From positions 1,240,001-1,304,000 of the forward strand of contig NZ_CP142860.1 of assembly GCF_036287215.1 (NCBI RefSeq): a stretch of 64,000 nt of DNA. The letters run 5' to 3'. Positions 8,353-16,948 of the stretch are shown one piece after another; positions within the stretch are counted from its first letter, which is position 1; each line of letters starts with the position of its first letter. This DNA comes from Caproiciproducens sp. CPB-2 (GTDB taxonomy: Bacteria; Bacillota; Clostridia; Oscillospirales; Acutalibacteraceae). Under the pieces are notes generated by a model, which saw only the letters and a list, made by a program, of their open reading frames with translations, did no database searches and was not told where the DNA came from. A program made the translations under genes and the position numbers.

Positions 8353-9696
8353 ATGGAACAGACAAGGCACCATTACGGACTATTCACTACGGTAACCATG
8401 ATTATCGGTATTTGCATCGGCTCCGGAATTTTCTTTAAGAGCGACAATATTCTGGCGGCTACCGGAGGAAGCGTCCCGCTTGGCGTTCTTGTTTTCGTGC
8501 TGGGTGCGACCAGCATCATTTTCGGCGGGCTCTGCATCAGCGAGCTGGCCTCCCGCGCCGACCGCCCCGGCGGGATCATCACGTATGTGGAGGAATTCGC
8601 GAGCGAAAAACTCGCCTGTGGGATGGGCTGGTTCCAGATTTTTGTGTATTTTCCCACCATTGCCGCGGTGGTTTCGTGGGTGGTCGGCATTTACATCTGC
8701 CTTTTGTTCGGATGGGAAGGCACACTGGAAAATCAAATGCTGATCGGCTTTCTCTTTTATACGCTGAACTTTGTGATGAATTCCCTGTCCGCCAGGCTGG
8801 GAGGTGGGTTCCAGAATTTTTCCACCATCAGCAAGATGCTTCCTTTGGCCGTCATTGCGGTATGCGGCCTGTTTTTCGGCAATCCCGCCAAAGGATTTCA
8901 AAGCGTTGCCCCCTCTACCCTGGGGGGAGCGGCCTGGCTTTCCGCCATTGGGCCGATTGCCTATTCCTTTGACGGCTGGTCCATTTCCACTTCCATTGCG
9001 CCGGAAATCCGCGATTCCAAAAAGAACCTGCCCCGCGCGCTGGTGATTGCGCCGGTCATTATCCTGATTACCTATGTCGCGTATTTTGTCGGCGTTTCCA
9101 GCCTGCTGGACCCTCAGAAAATCGTCGCGCTGCAGGACGCTCATGTCTATACGGTCGCTAAAAATCTGTTCGGCGGTTTCGGTGCGCAGCTGGTCCTGAT
9201 TTTCGTTATTATTGCGGTAATGGGTACGGCAAACGGCATTATTCTGGGTTATATCCGCCTTCCGTACTCCATGGCTCTGCGAGGAAAAGGGATGTTCCCG
9301 CTTGCCGGAAAGCTCTCAAAGCAGGATGGAAAACATGGAATGCCGGTGAATTCCGCAATCTTCTGCTATGTTATCACCACGTTCTGGGCGGCAATTCATT
9401 TTATCACCGTCAAATTCGGGCTGCTCCCCAATTCGGATGTTTCTGAAATCGCTATCGTTATGAGCTATATTTTTTATATTATTCTGTACTACAAGGTGTT
9501 TGCGCTTTACCGCGCGGGAGAAATCAAAAGTGCTTTCCGCGGGGTTGCCGTTCCCATTCTGGCGACGCTCGGCTCCCTCTTCATCCTTTCAGGCGGCCTG
9601 CAAAGCAAGCTCTTCTTCCTGTACGCGGCGTTCTGCATTCTGGTGGTGCTGGCTGCTCTGCTTTATTACCGGAGGCACCATTTATCTGTTTCATAA
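8353..9696 (+). CDS. APC-family amino-acid permease
   Basis: 447 aa with about twelve hydrophobic segments. The N-terminal TM1 region (IGICIGSGIFFKSD) carries the GSGIF motif that binds the amino-acid backbone in the APC superfamily. The overall sequence is closest in feel to serine/threonine or LAT-type exchangers (SteT-like), but specificity cannot be assigned from motifs. It stands alone: a GGGGAGAT site precedes it and a 15-bp-stem terminator follows. Confidence 0.88.
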   Translation: MEQTRHHYGLFTTVTMIIGICIGSGIFFKSDNILAATGGSVPLGVLVFVLGATSIIFGGLCISELASRADRPGGIITYVEEFASEKLACGMGWFQIFVYFPTIAAVVSWVVGIYICLLFGWEGTLENQMLIGFLFYTLNFVMNSLSARLGGGFQNFSTISKMLPLAVIAVCGLFFGNPAKGFQSVAPSTLGGAAWLSAIGPIAYSFDGWSISTSIAPEIRDSKKNLPRALVIAPVIILITYVAYFVGVSSLLDPQKIVALQDAHVYTVAKNLFGGFGAQLVLIFVIIAVMGTANGIILGYIRLPYSMALRGKGMFPLAGKLSKQDGKHGMPVNSAIFCYVITTFWAAIHFITVKFGLLPNSDVSEIAIVMSYIFYIILYYKVFALYRAGEIKSAFRGVAVPILATLGSLFILSGGLQSKLFFLYAAFCILVVLAALLYYRRHHLSVS

Positions 9697-9768
9697 AATT
9701 GAATGGACAGCTTTTAAGGCAGGGACTTATGTAAGGCATAAAATTGCCTGCCTTTCAAACCGACAATA

Positions 9769-9807
9769 AAAAGGACTCAGAACTATCTTTGTTCTGAGTC
9801 CTTTTGC
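9769..9807 (+). terminator. Terminator after APC permease
   Basis: Perfect 15-bp stem (9769-9783 with 9791-9805), 7-nt loop and a short T tail. Confidence 0.9.
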
Positions 9808-9989
9808 TATGGGTCAATAGGGCTGTTTGGTCCCCGAATATATGAAAGGGATTCCATAAAACCGTCAGAACCCATTGAAATTTTGCTGTCCGGATTGATT
9901 CTTTGTGCCTGACAAAGCTCTCCTTTCATGTCAGAATTCTCTAAATGGATGTATTACCAAGCTATCAATTCAGCTGTGAAACAGATATG

Positions 9990-10005
9990 ATGAAATCGAT
10001 TTCAT
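9990..10005 (+). promoter_or_regulatory. cre/LacI-type operator
   Basis: Perfect 16-bp palindrome ATGAAATCGATTTCAT with a central CG. It fits the CcpA cre consensus TGWAANCGNTNWCA exactly and also the general LacI/GalR operator form. It may be read by CcpA (catabolite repression) or by the LacI-type regulator encoded at 10180. Confidence 0.7.
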
Positions 10006-10122
10006 TATTTAAATTGTCTAATTATACTTTATATAATTAGGTAATATTATAATTGATATCTAAAAAATATTAAGATATAATAAAAGCACACTAAGAGATG
10101 AACCAAATAATTTATAAATTTA

Positions 10123-10136
10123 TGAAACCAGTTTTA
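10123..10136 (+). promoter_or_regulatory. Second LacI-type half-symmetric operator
   Basis: TGAAACCAGTTTTA, an imperfect dyad related to the sites at 9990 and 11223, located 44 bp before the regulator start. It is consistent with autoregulation. Confidence 0.5.
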
Positions 10137-10179
10137 TAAATTTTCTGCAACAAAATCTTTGCGAAGGGTGTATTGACCA

Positions 10180-11205
10180 TTGCTTACAATAAAAGACATC
10201 GCAAAAATTGCAAAAGTATCCCCTGCAACGGTTTCCAGAGTCATCAATAACAGCGGCTATGTAAAGATGGAAACCAGAGCTATTGTGGAGGAAACTATCC
10301 GCGAAAACGGATATGTTCCCAATGTTCTGGCAAGAAACCTGAGTAAAAACGAAACAAATACCATTGGCGTTGTAGTACCGGATATCAACAATCCGTTTTT
10401 TGGCGAGGTCATCAAGGGAATTACAATGAAAGCGGAGAAATCCAACCTGAATATTCTGCTCTGTGACACCAACGAGCGCGAAGAGAACGAGCGGCGCTCG
10501 CTGAAAATGCTGAAAGGGCAGAAGCTGAAGGGAATCATTATTACGCCGACCTCAGACGCAAATGAATTCAATGCGGAATATCTGAAATTTATGGAAAGCA
10601 TCGGCATTCCCATTGTCCTGATCGACAGAGATGTGAAGCATTCCAAATTTGACGGCGTGTTTATTGATAATATTGCCGGTACCTTTGAGGGAATGCAGGC
10701 GCTGATTCAGAACGGGCACCGGCGGATCGCCATTATCGCGGGCCCCAAGACTTCCAAGCCGGGGCGCGACCGTCTCAGAGGGTATAAACAGGCCCTCGAA
10801 GCCTATCAGATTCCGTTGGACGAAAACCTGATTTTCTACGGCGATTTCAGGCTTGAAAGCGGATATGAAATCACGAAGAAGATATTTGCCATGTCGCCGC
10901 TTCCCACCGCTATTTTTTCTTCCAACAATATGATGACGCTTGGGTGCATTAAATATCTGAATGAAACCGGGAAGAAGATCGGGGAAGATATTTCATTGCT
11001 TGGTTTTGATGAAATTGAAATGCTGAATATTCTTAATATCAAGATATCGGTGATCGACCGTCCCACCTTTGCCATGGGTGAAGTGGCCATTACACTGCTG
11101 ATGGAAAAACTGGAATCCGGTAAAAATACGGACAACATCCAGCGGACCATTCTGATGCCGAAACTGATTCTGCGCGGTTCCGAAAAATTAAAAGGGCTCA
11201 GGTGA
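10180..11205 (+). CDS. rbsR: LacI/GalR-family transcriptional regulator of the ribose operon
   Basis: 341 aa. The N-terminal helix-turn-helix (TIKDIAKIAKVSPATVSRVINNSGYV) is a textbook LacI DNA-binding domain, followed by a periplasmic-binding-protein-like sensor domain (VPDINNPFFGEVIKGI, GHRRIAIIAGP). The start is TTG at 10180 with AAGGG about 11 nt upstream; no better start exists before the HTH. Its place directly upstream of rbsK-D-A-C-B and the operator-like sites on both sides argue that it controls that operon. The symbol rests on context. Confidence 0.85.
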   Translation: MLTIKDIAKIAKVSPATVSRVINNSGYVKMETRAIVEETIRENGYVPNVLARNLSKNETNTIGVVVPDINNPFFGEVIKGITMKAEKSNLNILLCDTNEREENERRSLKMLKGQKLKGIIITPTSDANEFNAEYLKFMESIGIPIVLIDRDVKHSKFDGVFIDNIAGTFEGMQALIQNGHRRIAIIAGPKTSKPGRDRLRGYKQALEAYQIPLDENLIFYGDFRLESGYEITKKIFAMSPLPTAIFSSNNMMTLGCIKYLNETGKKIGEDISLLGFDEIEMLNILNIKISVIDRPTFAMGEVAITLLMEKLESGKNTDNIQRTILMPKLILRGSEKLKGLR

Positions 11206-11222
11206 TTTTTTATACCATAATG

Positions 11223-11236
11223 TGGAACCGATTACA
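11223..11236 (+). promoter_or_regulatory. LacI/cre-type operator before rbsK
   Basis: TGGAACCGATTACA, one mismatch from cre consensus and related to the 9990 palindrome. It lies between the regulator and rbsK, 24 bp before the rbsK start, a suitable place for repression of the catabolic operon. Confidence 0.6.
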
Positions 11237-11259
11237 TATTTTTAAATGGAGGAATGATT

Positions 11260-12189
11260 ATGAAACAGCAACACATTACCGTATTCGGAAGCTTTGTTGT
11301 TGATCTGATGTCAAGAGCGCCCCATCTGCCCGTACCCGGAGAGACCGTAAAAGGGTCGGTGTTCCGGATCGGACCCGGCGGCAAAGGCTTCAATCAGGGG
11401 GTCGCGGCCAAGAAAGCCGGCGCGGATGTCACAATGGTGACAAAAATCCGGCGCGATACCTTCGGCAATATCGCACTGAATACGATGAAGGAACTGGATA
11501 TGGATGCAAGCCATGTGTTTTTTTCGGAAAAAAGTGAAACCGGTGCCGCATTGATCATGGTGGATGAAACGACCAGCCAGAACGCGATCATGGTTACGCT
11601 GGGCGCATGTTCCGAAATTACGAAGGAAAACGTGGACTCCGTTGAGGAAGTCGTCAAAAACTCAGGGTATCTTTTAACGCAGCTGGAAACCAATGTGGAT
11701 GCCGTGGAGCGCGTCGTGGACATGGCGCACCGTTACGGCGTGACCGTTGTTTTCAATACGGCTCCCGTACAGCCGATCAGCGACGAGCTCCTGAGAAAGG
11801 TCGACATCATTACGCCCAATGAGGTGGAAGCGGAAATTCTGACAGGCATTCAGGTTGACAGCGAGGAAAACGCACAGAAAGCGGCGGAGTATTTCTTCGG
11901 AAAAGGGGTAAAAACCGTTGTCATTACCCTTGGAAAACGGGGTGTGTTCGTTTCAACGAAGCAAAAGCACGGAATTCTTCCCGTACCCAAGGTGGATGTG
12001 CTTGACACTACGGGCGCGGGAGACGCCTTCAACGGCGCGCTGGTTGCGTCTCTTGCGGAGGGCAAGGATATCTGGGAAGCCTGCGGGTTTGCAAACGCGG
12101 CGGCGTCCATTTCCGTCACACGGATGGGGACGACTCCCTCCATGCCTGTGCGCAGCGAGATCGATCAGTTCTTGTCGGAACATAAATGA
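11260..12189 (+). CDS. rbsK: Ribokinase-family sugar kinase (ribose or deoxyribose)
   Basis: 309 aa PfkB-family kinase. The two family signatures are present: the GPGGKGFNQGVAAKKAGA region near residue 40 and the C-terminal DTTGAGDAFNGAL motif near 250 with the catalytic Asp. The ATG at 11260 is 7 nt after GGAGG and is preferred to 11254. In Escherichia coli RbsK the first strand reads GSINAD; here it is GSFVVD, so the usual Asn that contacts the sugar is Val. With deoC at the end of the cluster, 2-deoxyribose is a possible alternative substrate. Confidence 0.88.
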   Translation: MKQQHITVFGSFVVDLMSRAPHLPVPGETVKGSVFRIGPGGKGFNQGVAAKKAGADVTMVTKIRRDTFGNIALNTMKELDMDASHVFFSEKSETGAALIMVDETTSQNAIMVTLGACSEITKENVDSVEEVVKNSGYLLTQLETNVDAVERVVDMAHRYGVTVVFNTAPVQPISDELLRKVDIITPNEVEAEILTGIQVDSEENAQKAAEYFFGKGVKTVVITLGKRGVFVSTKQKHGILPVPKVDVLDTTGAGDAFNGALVASLAEGKDIWEACGFANAAASISVTRMGTTPSMPVRSEIDQFLSEHK

Positions 12190-12227
12190 AGCAAACGTCC
12201 TGAAAACAGTCAAAGGAGAGAACGCAA

Positions 12228-12626
12228 ATGTTAAAAGGTGGAATTTTAAACGCGCAGCTTGCCCATGTGCTGGCTGATCTCGGCCATAAGGATACGCTGG
12301 TTGTCAGCGATGCCGGTCTGCCCGTTCCGGACGGAGTGGAAAAGGTAGATTTGGCGTGGAAGCCGAACGAACCAAAGTATCTTGACGTTCTGAAAGAAAT
12401 TCTGGACAGCATTGTGGTGGAAAAGGCGATTCTTGCAAAAGAACTGAAAACGGTCAGCCCGGACATGCATCGGAAGATTTTAGAAGTGCTTCCAAAGGAT
12501 ATTCCGATAGAGTATGTAGACCATGTGGACCTGAAAGAAAAAACCAAATCCTCCAGGGCGATTGTCCGCACCGGGGAATTCACCCCTTATCCGAGCGTTA
12601 TTTTGGTTTGTGCATGTGCCTACTAA
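12228..12626 (+). CDS. rbsD: D-ribose pyranase RbsD
   Basis: 132 aa, the normal length. RbsD interconverts the beta-pyran and beta-furan forms of ribose so that ribokinase can use imported sugar. The N-terminal MLKGGILN, the HVLADLGHKD segment with the catalytic His, VSDAGLPVP and the C-terminal RTGEFTPYPSVIL are all conserved. It lies between the kinase and transporter genes, as in classical rbs operons. Confidence 0.95.
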   Translation: MLKGGILNAQLAHVLADLGHKDTLVVSDAGLPVPDGVEKVDLAWKPNEPKYLDVLKEILDSIVVEKAILAKELKTVSPDMHRKILEVLPKDIPIEYVDHVDLKEKTKSSRAIVRTGEFTPYPSVILVCACAY

Positions 12627-12642
12627 GTAAGGAGGTCAAAGA

Positions 12643-14142
12643 ATGCCGGAAGACGATATCATTTTAAAACTGGATTCCATTGTCAAAATTTTTCCGGGCG
12701 TAAAAGCACTTGACGGTGTACACCTTGAAATAAAAAAAGGCGAAATTCATGCTCTGTGCGGTGAAAACGGCGCGGGCAAATCCACGCTGATGAAGATTAT
12801 TTCCGGCGCGCATCCCTACACTTCCGGGAACATGTATTTTGAGGGTGAAAAAATTTCTTTCCACTCTACGAAAGAAGCCAGAGACAAAGGAATTTCCATG
12901 ATTTATCAGGAATTCAACTTGATCCCATATCTTTCAGTTGCCGAAAATATTTTTCTGGAAGCTCTTCCAAAAAAGAAGAACGGGCTGTTTGACTGGAAAA
13001 CGCTGAATCAGAAAGCAAAAGAACTGCTAAAACGGCTGAAGCTGAACGTTGATCCACAGCTTCCGGTCAATAAGCTGTCTGTTGCACAGGCGCAGATGGT
13101 TGAAATCGCCAAGTGCCTGTCCAGAAACGCAAAGGTTATCATTATGGATGAGCCGACAGCGGCGCTGACCGATGAGGAAATCGACATCCTGTTTTCCATC
13201 ATCCGGTCGCTCTCGCAGGAAGGTATTTCGATCATTTACATATCCCATCGTCTGGATGAAATCTTCAAGCTGGCTGACCGGGTCACGGTTTTCCGGGACG
13301 GAAAAAATGTGGCGACAAAAAATATCGGGGACATTGGCTATCAGGAGCTGGTGTCGATGATGGTGGGTAAGGACATTTCGGACCTGTATCCCCACAGAGA
13401 GTATTCCGGGAAGGAAACGGTTTTGGAAGCAAAGAACATTACGGGGCGCGGAGTAAAGGACGTCAGCTTCGCGTTGAAAAGGGGAGAAATCCTCGGCATC
13501 GCCGGGCTGATGGGGTCCGGAAATATCGAGCTTTCCAAAATTTTGTACGGAGCCATCCCCATGGAAAAGGGCGAAATAAAAATCGGGAATGCACCGGCGG
13601 ACTGCAGCACTCCGCGCAAAGCGCTCCGTTCCGGAATCGGATTTGTTTCCGACGACCGGAAAAACGAGGGACTGATTCTCATCCGGAGCGTAAAGGAAAA
13701 TATTTCGCTGTCATCGCTGAAAAAAATATGCAGCCATTCTTTCGTGAACCATAAGGCAGAGGAGAAAATGGTAACCAAGAACATTCGCTCCCTGAATATT
13801 AAGGTAAGTTCCTACAACCAGCTGGGACAGAATTTAAGCGGCGGAAATCAGCAAAAGGTGGTCTTTGCAAAAATCCTTGAAACGGTCCCGTCGATCTGTA
13901 TTATGGATGAGCCTACCCGCGGAGTTGATGTCGGCGCAAAGTCGGAAATTTATCAAATCATGAACCGGATGACGGAAGAAGGGAAAAGTATCATTCTGGT
14001 TTCATCAGATTTACCGGAGCTCATTGGGATGAGCGACCGAATACTGATTATGAGGGAAGGAAAAATTGTCATGTCCTTAAATAGAAATGAATCTAATCAG
14101 GAATTGATTTTGGCCTATGCCGCAGGAGGTGTTGGTGAATGA
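12643..14142 (+). CDS. rbsA: Ribose ABC transporter, duplicated ATP-binding protein RbsA
   Basis: 499 aa with two fused ABC domains, typical of CUT2 sugar importers. The first domain has an intact Walker A (GENGAGKST) and Walker B (IIMDEPTAAL) but a relaxed signature (LSVAQAQMVEIAK). The second has a degenerate P-loop (GLMGSGNIEL) with canonical signature LSGGNQQKV and IMDEPTRGVDVG. This asymmetry is normal for RbsA. The stop overlaps the rbsC start by ATGA. Confidence 0.95.
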   Translation: MPEDDIILKLDSIVKIFPGVKALDGVHLEIKKGEIHALCGENGAGKSTLMKIISGAHPYTSGNMYFEGEKISFHSTKEARDKGISMIYQEFNLIPYLSVAENIFLEALPKKKNGLFDWKTLNQKAKELLKRLKLNVDPQLPVNKLSVAQAQMVEIAKCLSRNAKVIIMDEPTAALTDEEIDILFSIIRSLSQEGISIIYISHRLDEIFKLADRVTVFRDGKNVATKNIGDIGYQELVSMMVGKDISDLYPHREYSGKETVLEAKNITGRGVKDVSFALKRGEILGIAGLMGSGNIELSKILYGAIPMEKGEIKIGNAPADCSTPRKALRSGIGFVSDDRKNEGLILIRSVKENISLSSLKKICSHSFVNHKAEEKMVTKNIRSLNIKVSSYNQLGQNLSGGNQQKVVFAKILETVPSICIMDEPTRGVDVGAKSEIYQIMNRMTEEGKSIILVSSDLPELIGMSDRILIMREGKIVMSLNRNESNQELILAYAAGGVGE

Positions 14143-15098
14143 ATGCGAAAGAGAAAACTTTTCGGGTTTTAACCGTACATAGAACGAGCATCATTCTTGT
14201 CCTGATCCTGATTGTCGCCGCATTCCTGTCGCCCGCCTTTTTAAGCGCCTCCAACATGCTGAACGTGATCCGGCAGGTTTCCATTACCGCCATTATCGGC
14301 GCAGGGATGACGTTTGTGATCCTGACAGGCGGAATTGATCTTTCGGTGGGCTCCGTTGTGGGACTGGCCGGCGCGTTTTCCGCCGGTGTGCTGCAGACGA
14401 CGGATTCCGTTCCGCTCGCCGTCGGCATCGGTCTTTTAACCGGTCTTATCTGTGGATTCATCAACGGATTCTTTATTGCAAAGTGCGGCATTCCAGCCTT
14501 TATCGCCACATTGGCAATGATGACCCTCCTGAGAGGCTGCATTCTGGTTTATACCAACGGCACGCCGATCTCCGTACAGTCGGATATCTATAAGGCTGTG
14601 GGAAAAGGCAGCCTTGCCGGAATCCCCGTTCCGATTATTATTCTATTGTTCGTTTATCTGGCCGCCTATATTTTACTTACGCACACCGCTTACGGGCGCA
14701 CGGTTTACGCAATCGGCGGAAACCGTGAGGCGGCCAGGCTTTCCGGAATTTCCGTTGTGAAGAACGAATGGATTGTCTATATCATCATCGCTTTGCTTTC
14801 CAGTCTGGCCGGAATCATCCTCACCGCAAGGCTTGGTACAGCGGCCGCCACGGCGGGGGAAGGATATGAAATGGATGCCATCGCCTCCGTTATCATCGGC
14901 GGAACCAGTCTGGCGGGAGGCCAGGGCTTTATTCTTCCGACGGTAATCGGCGCGCTGATTCTTGGAGTGCTTGACAATATCCTCACACTGATGAACGTAA
15001 ACCCGTTTGCCACCAATATTGTGAAGGGCGTTGTCATTCTTATCGCCGTATTGGCCGACAAGAAATTCAAGGACTTGTCAGCTAAAGTTAATCAATAA
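14139..15098 (+). CDS. rbsC: Ribose ABC transporter permease RbsC
   Basis: 319 aa polytopic membrane protein of the BPD_transp_2 family. The conserved core GGIDLSVGSVVGLAGA, near residue 65, and the C-terminal IGGTSLAGGQGFILPTVIGALILG motif identify CUT2 permeases. It overlaps rbsA by 4 nt, supporting tight coupling of the transporter subunits. Confidence 0.95.
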   Translation: MNAKEKTFRVLTVHRTSIILVLILIVAAFLSPAFLSASNMLNVIRQVSITAIIGAGMTFVILTGGIDLSVGSVVGLAGAFSAGVLQTTDSVPLAVGIGLLTGLICGFINGFFIAKCGIPAFIATLAMMTLLRGCILVYTNGTPISVQSDIYKAVGKGSLAGIPVPIIILLFVYLAAYILLTHTAYGRTVYAIGGNREAARLSGISVVKNEWIVYIIIALLSSLAGIILTARLGTAAATAGEGYEMDAIASVIIGGTSLAGGQGFILPTVIGALILGVLDNILTLMNVNPFATNIVKGVVILIAVLADKKFKDLSAKVNQ

Positions 15099-15124
15099 AT
15101 TGGCAGAAAGAAAGGGAGAAGTTT

Positions 15125-16120
15125 ATGAAAAGGTCAAAAAAATTATTGGCGTTAGTACTATCCGCAGCGATGATTGCCGCGACAGCCGCGGGCTGTTCCA
15201 CCGGAGCCGCAACCAGCACCGCTGAATCAAAAGCGGCGGAGAGCGCTGCACCCGCCCAAAGCTCGAACAAACAGCTCGTCATTGGTCTTTCAATGAATAC
15301 GCAGACTAATCCGTTCTTTGTCAGCGTGAAAGAGGGCGCCCAGAAAGGTGCGGATGAGCTGGGAGCCAAGCTGGTCGTAACCGACGCGCAGAACGATGCG
15401 TCCACCCAGATGAAGGATGTTGAAAACCTGATTACACAGAAACCGGACCTCATCATCATCGACCCGGCCGACAGCGACGCGATCGTATCTGCCATTCAGG
15501 AAGCGAATGACGCGAAAATTCCGGTGATTACGATCGACCGTGCCGCGAAGGGCGGGGAAGTCGTCAGCCACATGGGCTTTAACGCGATCAAAGCGGGCGG
15601 CCTTGAGGGACAGTTTATCGCCGATACGCTGAAAGGCAAAGGAAATGTAGTGGAAATTCAGGGCATTATGGGCACGAATGTTGCGCAGGACAGAAGCAAA
15701 GGCTTTAACGATGTCATTGCAAAATATCCGGACATCAAGAAGGTTGCCACGCAGAGCGCGGATTTTGACAGAGCCAAGGCAATGAAGGTCATGGAAAATA
15801 TTCTTCAGGCGAACAAGGATATTCAGGCCGTCTACGCGGCGAACGACGAGATGGCGCTCGGATGCCTCGAAGCCATTGAAGCAGCCGGGCGGACAAAGGA
15901 CATCGTACTGGTGGGCAATGACTGCCTCGACGATACCATGAAAGCAATTAAGGAAGATAAGATGAAGGCCACCATCAACGAGCCCCCTTATTTCCTGGGC
16001 AAAAACGCGGTTCAGACCGCCGTCAAATATCTGAAGGGCGAAAAGGTTGAAAAGAGCGTGATCCTTGAATCCACTCTGGTTACAAAAGAAAACGTCGATT
16101 CCGTAAAGACCAGAGATTAG
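15125..16120 (+). CDS. rbsB: Ribose-binding lipoprotein RbsB
   Basis: 331 aa. The N-terminus is a lipoprotein signal (KRSKK, a hydrophobic stretch, then a TAAGC lipobox with Cys24) followed by a low-complexity Ala/Ser/Thr/Glu linker to about residue 50. The remainder is a type I periplasmic-binding-protein fold (VIGLSMNTQTNPFFVSVKEGA, VITIDRAAKGGEVVSHMGF, YAANDEMALGCLEA). It captures the sugar outside the membrane and hands it to RbsC. A hairpin follows before deoC. Confidence 0.93.
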   Translation: MKRSKKLLALVLSAAMIAATAAGCSTGAATSTAESKAAESAAPAQSSNKQLVIGLSMNTQTNPFFVSVKEGAQKGADELGAKLVVTDAQNDASTQMKDVENLITQKPDLIIIDPADSDAIVSAIQEANDAKIPVITIDRAAKGGEVVSHMGFNAIKAGGLEGQFIADTLKGKGNVVEIQGIMGTNVAQDRSKGFNDVIAKYPDIKKVATQSADFDRAKAMKVMENILQANKDIQAVYAANDEMALGCLEAIEAAGRTKDIVLVGNDCLDDTMKAIKEDKMKATINEPPYFLGKNAVQTAVKYLKGEKVEKSVILESTLVTKENVDSVKTRD

Positions 16121-16131
16121 TCTGATTTTAC

Positions 16132-16167
16132 CGGTGGGCCGCGGCACCAGAGCGGCCCACCGATTTT
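16132..16167 (+). terminator. Hairpin between rbsB and deoC (partial terminator)
   Basis: Perfect 11-bp GC-rich stem (16132-16142 with 16152-16162) with 9-nt loop, followed only by ATTTT. The short U tract suggests incomplete termination or a 3'-stabilising hairpin, which would set deoC expression below the transporter genes. Confidence 0.65.
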
Positions 16168-16220
16168 CGGTGAAAATACGGGCGGAGCCTGCCTTTCATG
16201 AATGATACAGGAGGAAAATA

Positions 16221-16865
16221 ATGGAACTGGAAACTTATATCGATCACACACTTTTAAAACCGAACGCAACCAAAGGACAGATAGAAACACTCTGTAAGGA
16301 GGCAAGGGAACACCATTTTGCTTCCGTTTGCGTCAATTCGTATTATGTGCCCTTGGCAAATACGCTTTTAAAGGATTCCGGAGTCACTGTGTGCTGTGTC
16401 GTCGGCTTTCCGCTCGGCGCAATGTCCACACAGGGAAAGGCCTCTGAAACAAAACAGGCGGTACAGGACGGCGCCGGCGAGGTGGATATGGTGATCAATA
16501 TCGGTGCATTGCTTGACGGGGATTATGAGGCCGTGCTTCAGGATATCCGGGCGGTTGCCCGCGAAGCACATCCAAAGGCGTTATTAAAAGTAATTATTGA
16601 AACCTGTCTTTTGAACGATGAACAAAAAGTAAAAGCCTGTGAACTCGCTGTGGAGGCGGGCGCCGATTTTGTAAAAACGTCGACCGGTTTCAGTACCGGA
16701 GGCGCTACTGTCCGCGATGTTGGGCTGATGAAACGTACCGTACAGGGAAAAGCAAAGGTAAAGGCTTCCGGCGGTGTCCGGACCTATGAGGATGCCATGA
16801 ATATGATTCATGCCGGCGCGGACCGGATCGGTACAAGCAACGGCGTCAAGATGATGGAACACTGA
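16221..16865 (+). CDS. deoC: Deoxyribose-phosphate aldolase DeoC
   Basis: 214 aa class I aldolase that splits 2-deoxyribose-5-phosphate into acetaldehyde and glyceraldehyde-3-phosphate. The Schiff-base lysine motif DFVKTSTGF and the second lysine motif VKASGGVRT are intact. An AGGAGG site precedes the ATG. Its position as the last gene of a ribose-type operon is unusual, because ribose itself would feed the pentose phosphate pathway; it suggests that the operon also serves deoxyribose or nucleosides. Confidence 0.95.
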   Translation: MELETYIDHTLLKPNATKGQIETLCKEAREHHFASVCVNSYYVPLANTLLKDSGVTVCCVVGFPLGAMSTQGKASETKQAVQDGAGEVDMVINIGALLDGDYEAVLQDIRAVAREAHPKALLKVIIETCLLNDEQKVKACELAVEAGADFVKTSTGFSTGGATVRDVGLMKRTVQGKAKVKASGGVRTYEDAMNMIHAGADRIGTSNGVKMMEH

Positions 16866-16887
16866 GAAAATATTCTGTAAAAATACA

Positions 16888-16941
16888 AAGGGAAATGCCG
16901 CGTTGCACAGCCGATCACTGCCGCAGCACGGCATTTCCCTT
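16888..16941. terminator. Bidirectional terminator between deoC and feoB2
   Basis: AAGGGAAATGCCG at 16888-16900 pairs exactly with CGGCATTTCCCTT at 16929-16941 across a 28-nt loop. It sits between convergent genes. Confidence 0.75.
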
Positions 16942-16948
16942 ATCAGGC

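Larger units (their letters stand above)
9806..10179 (+). other. Control region upstream of the rbs-type LacI regulator
   Basis: 374 bp without a convincing gene and increasingly A+T-rich toward the regulator. It holds two operator-like sites (9990-10005 and 10123-10136), listed separately. I see no riboswitch or terminator after 9807. Confidence 0.6.
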
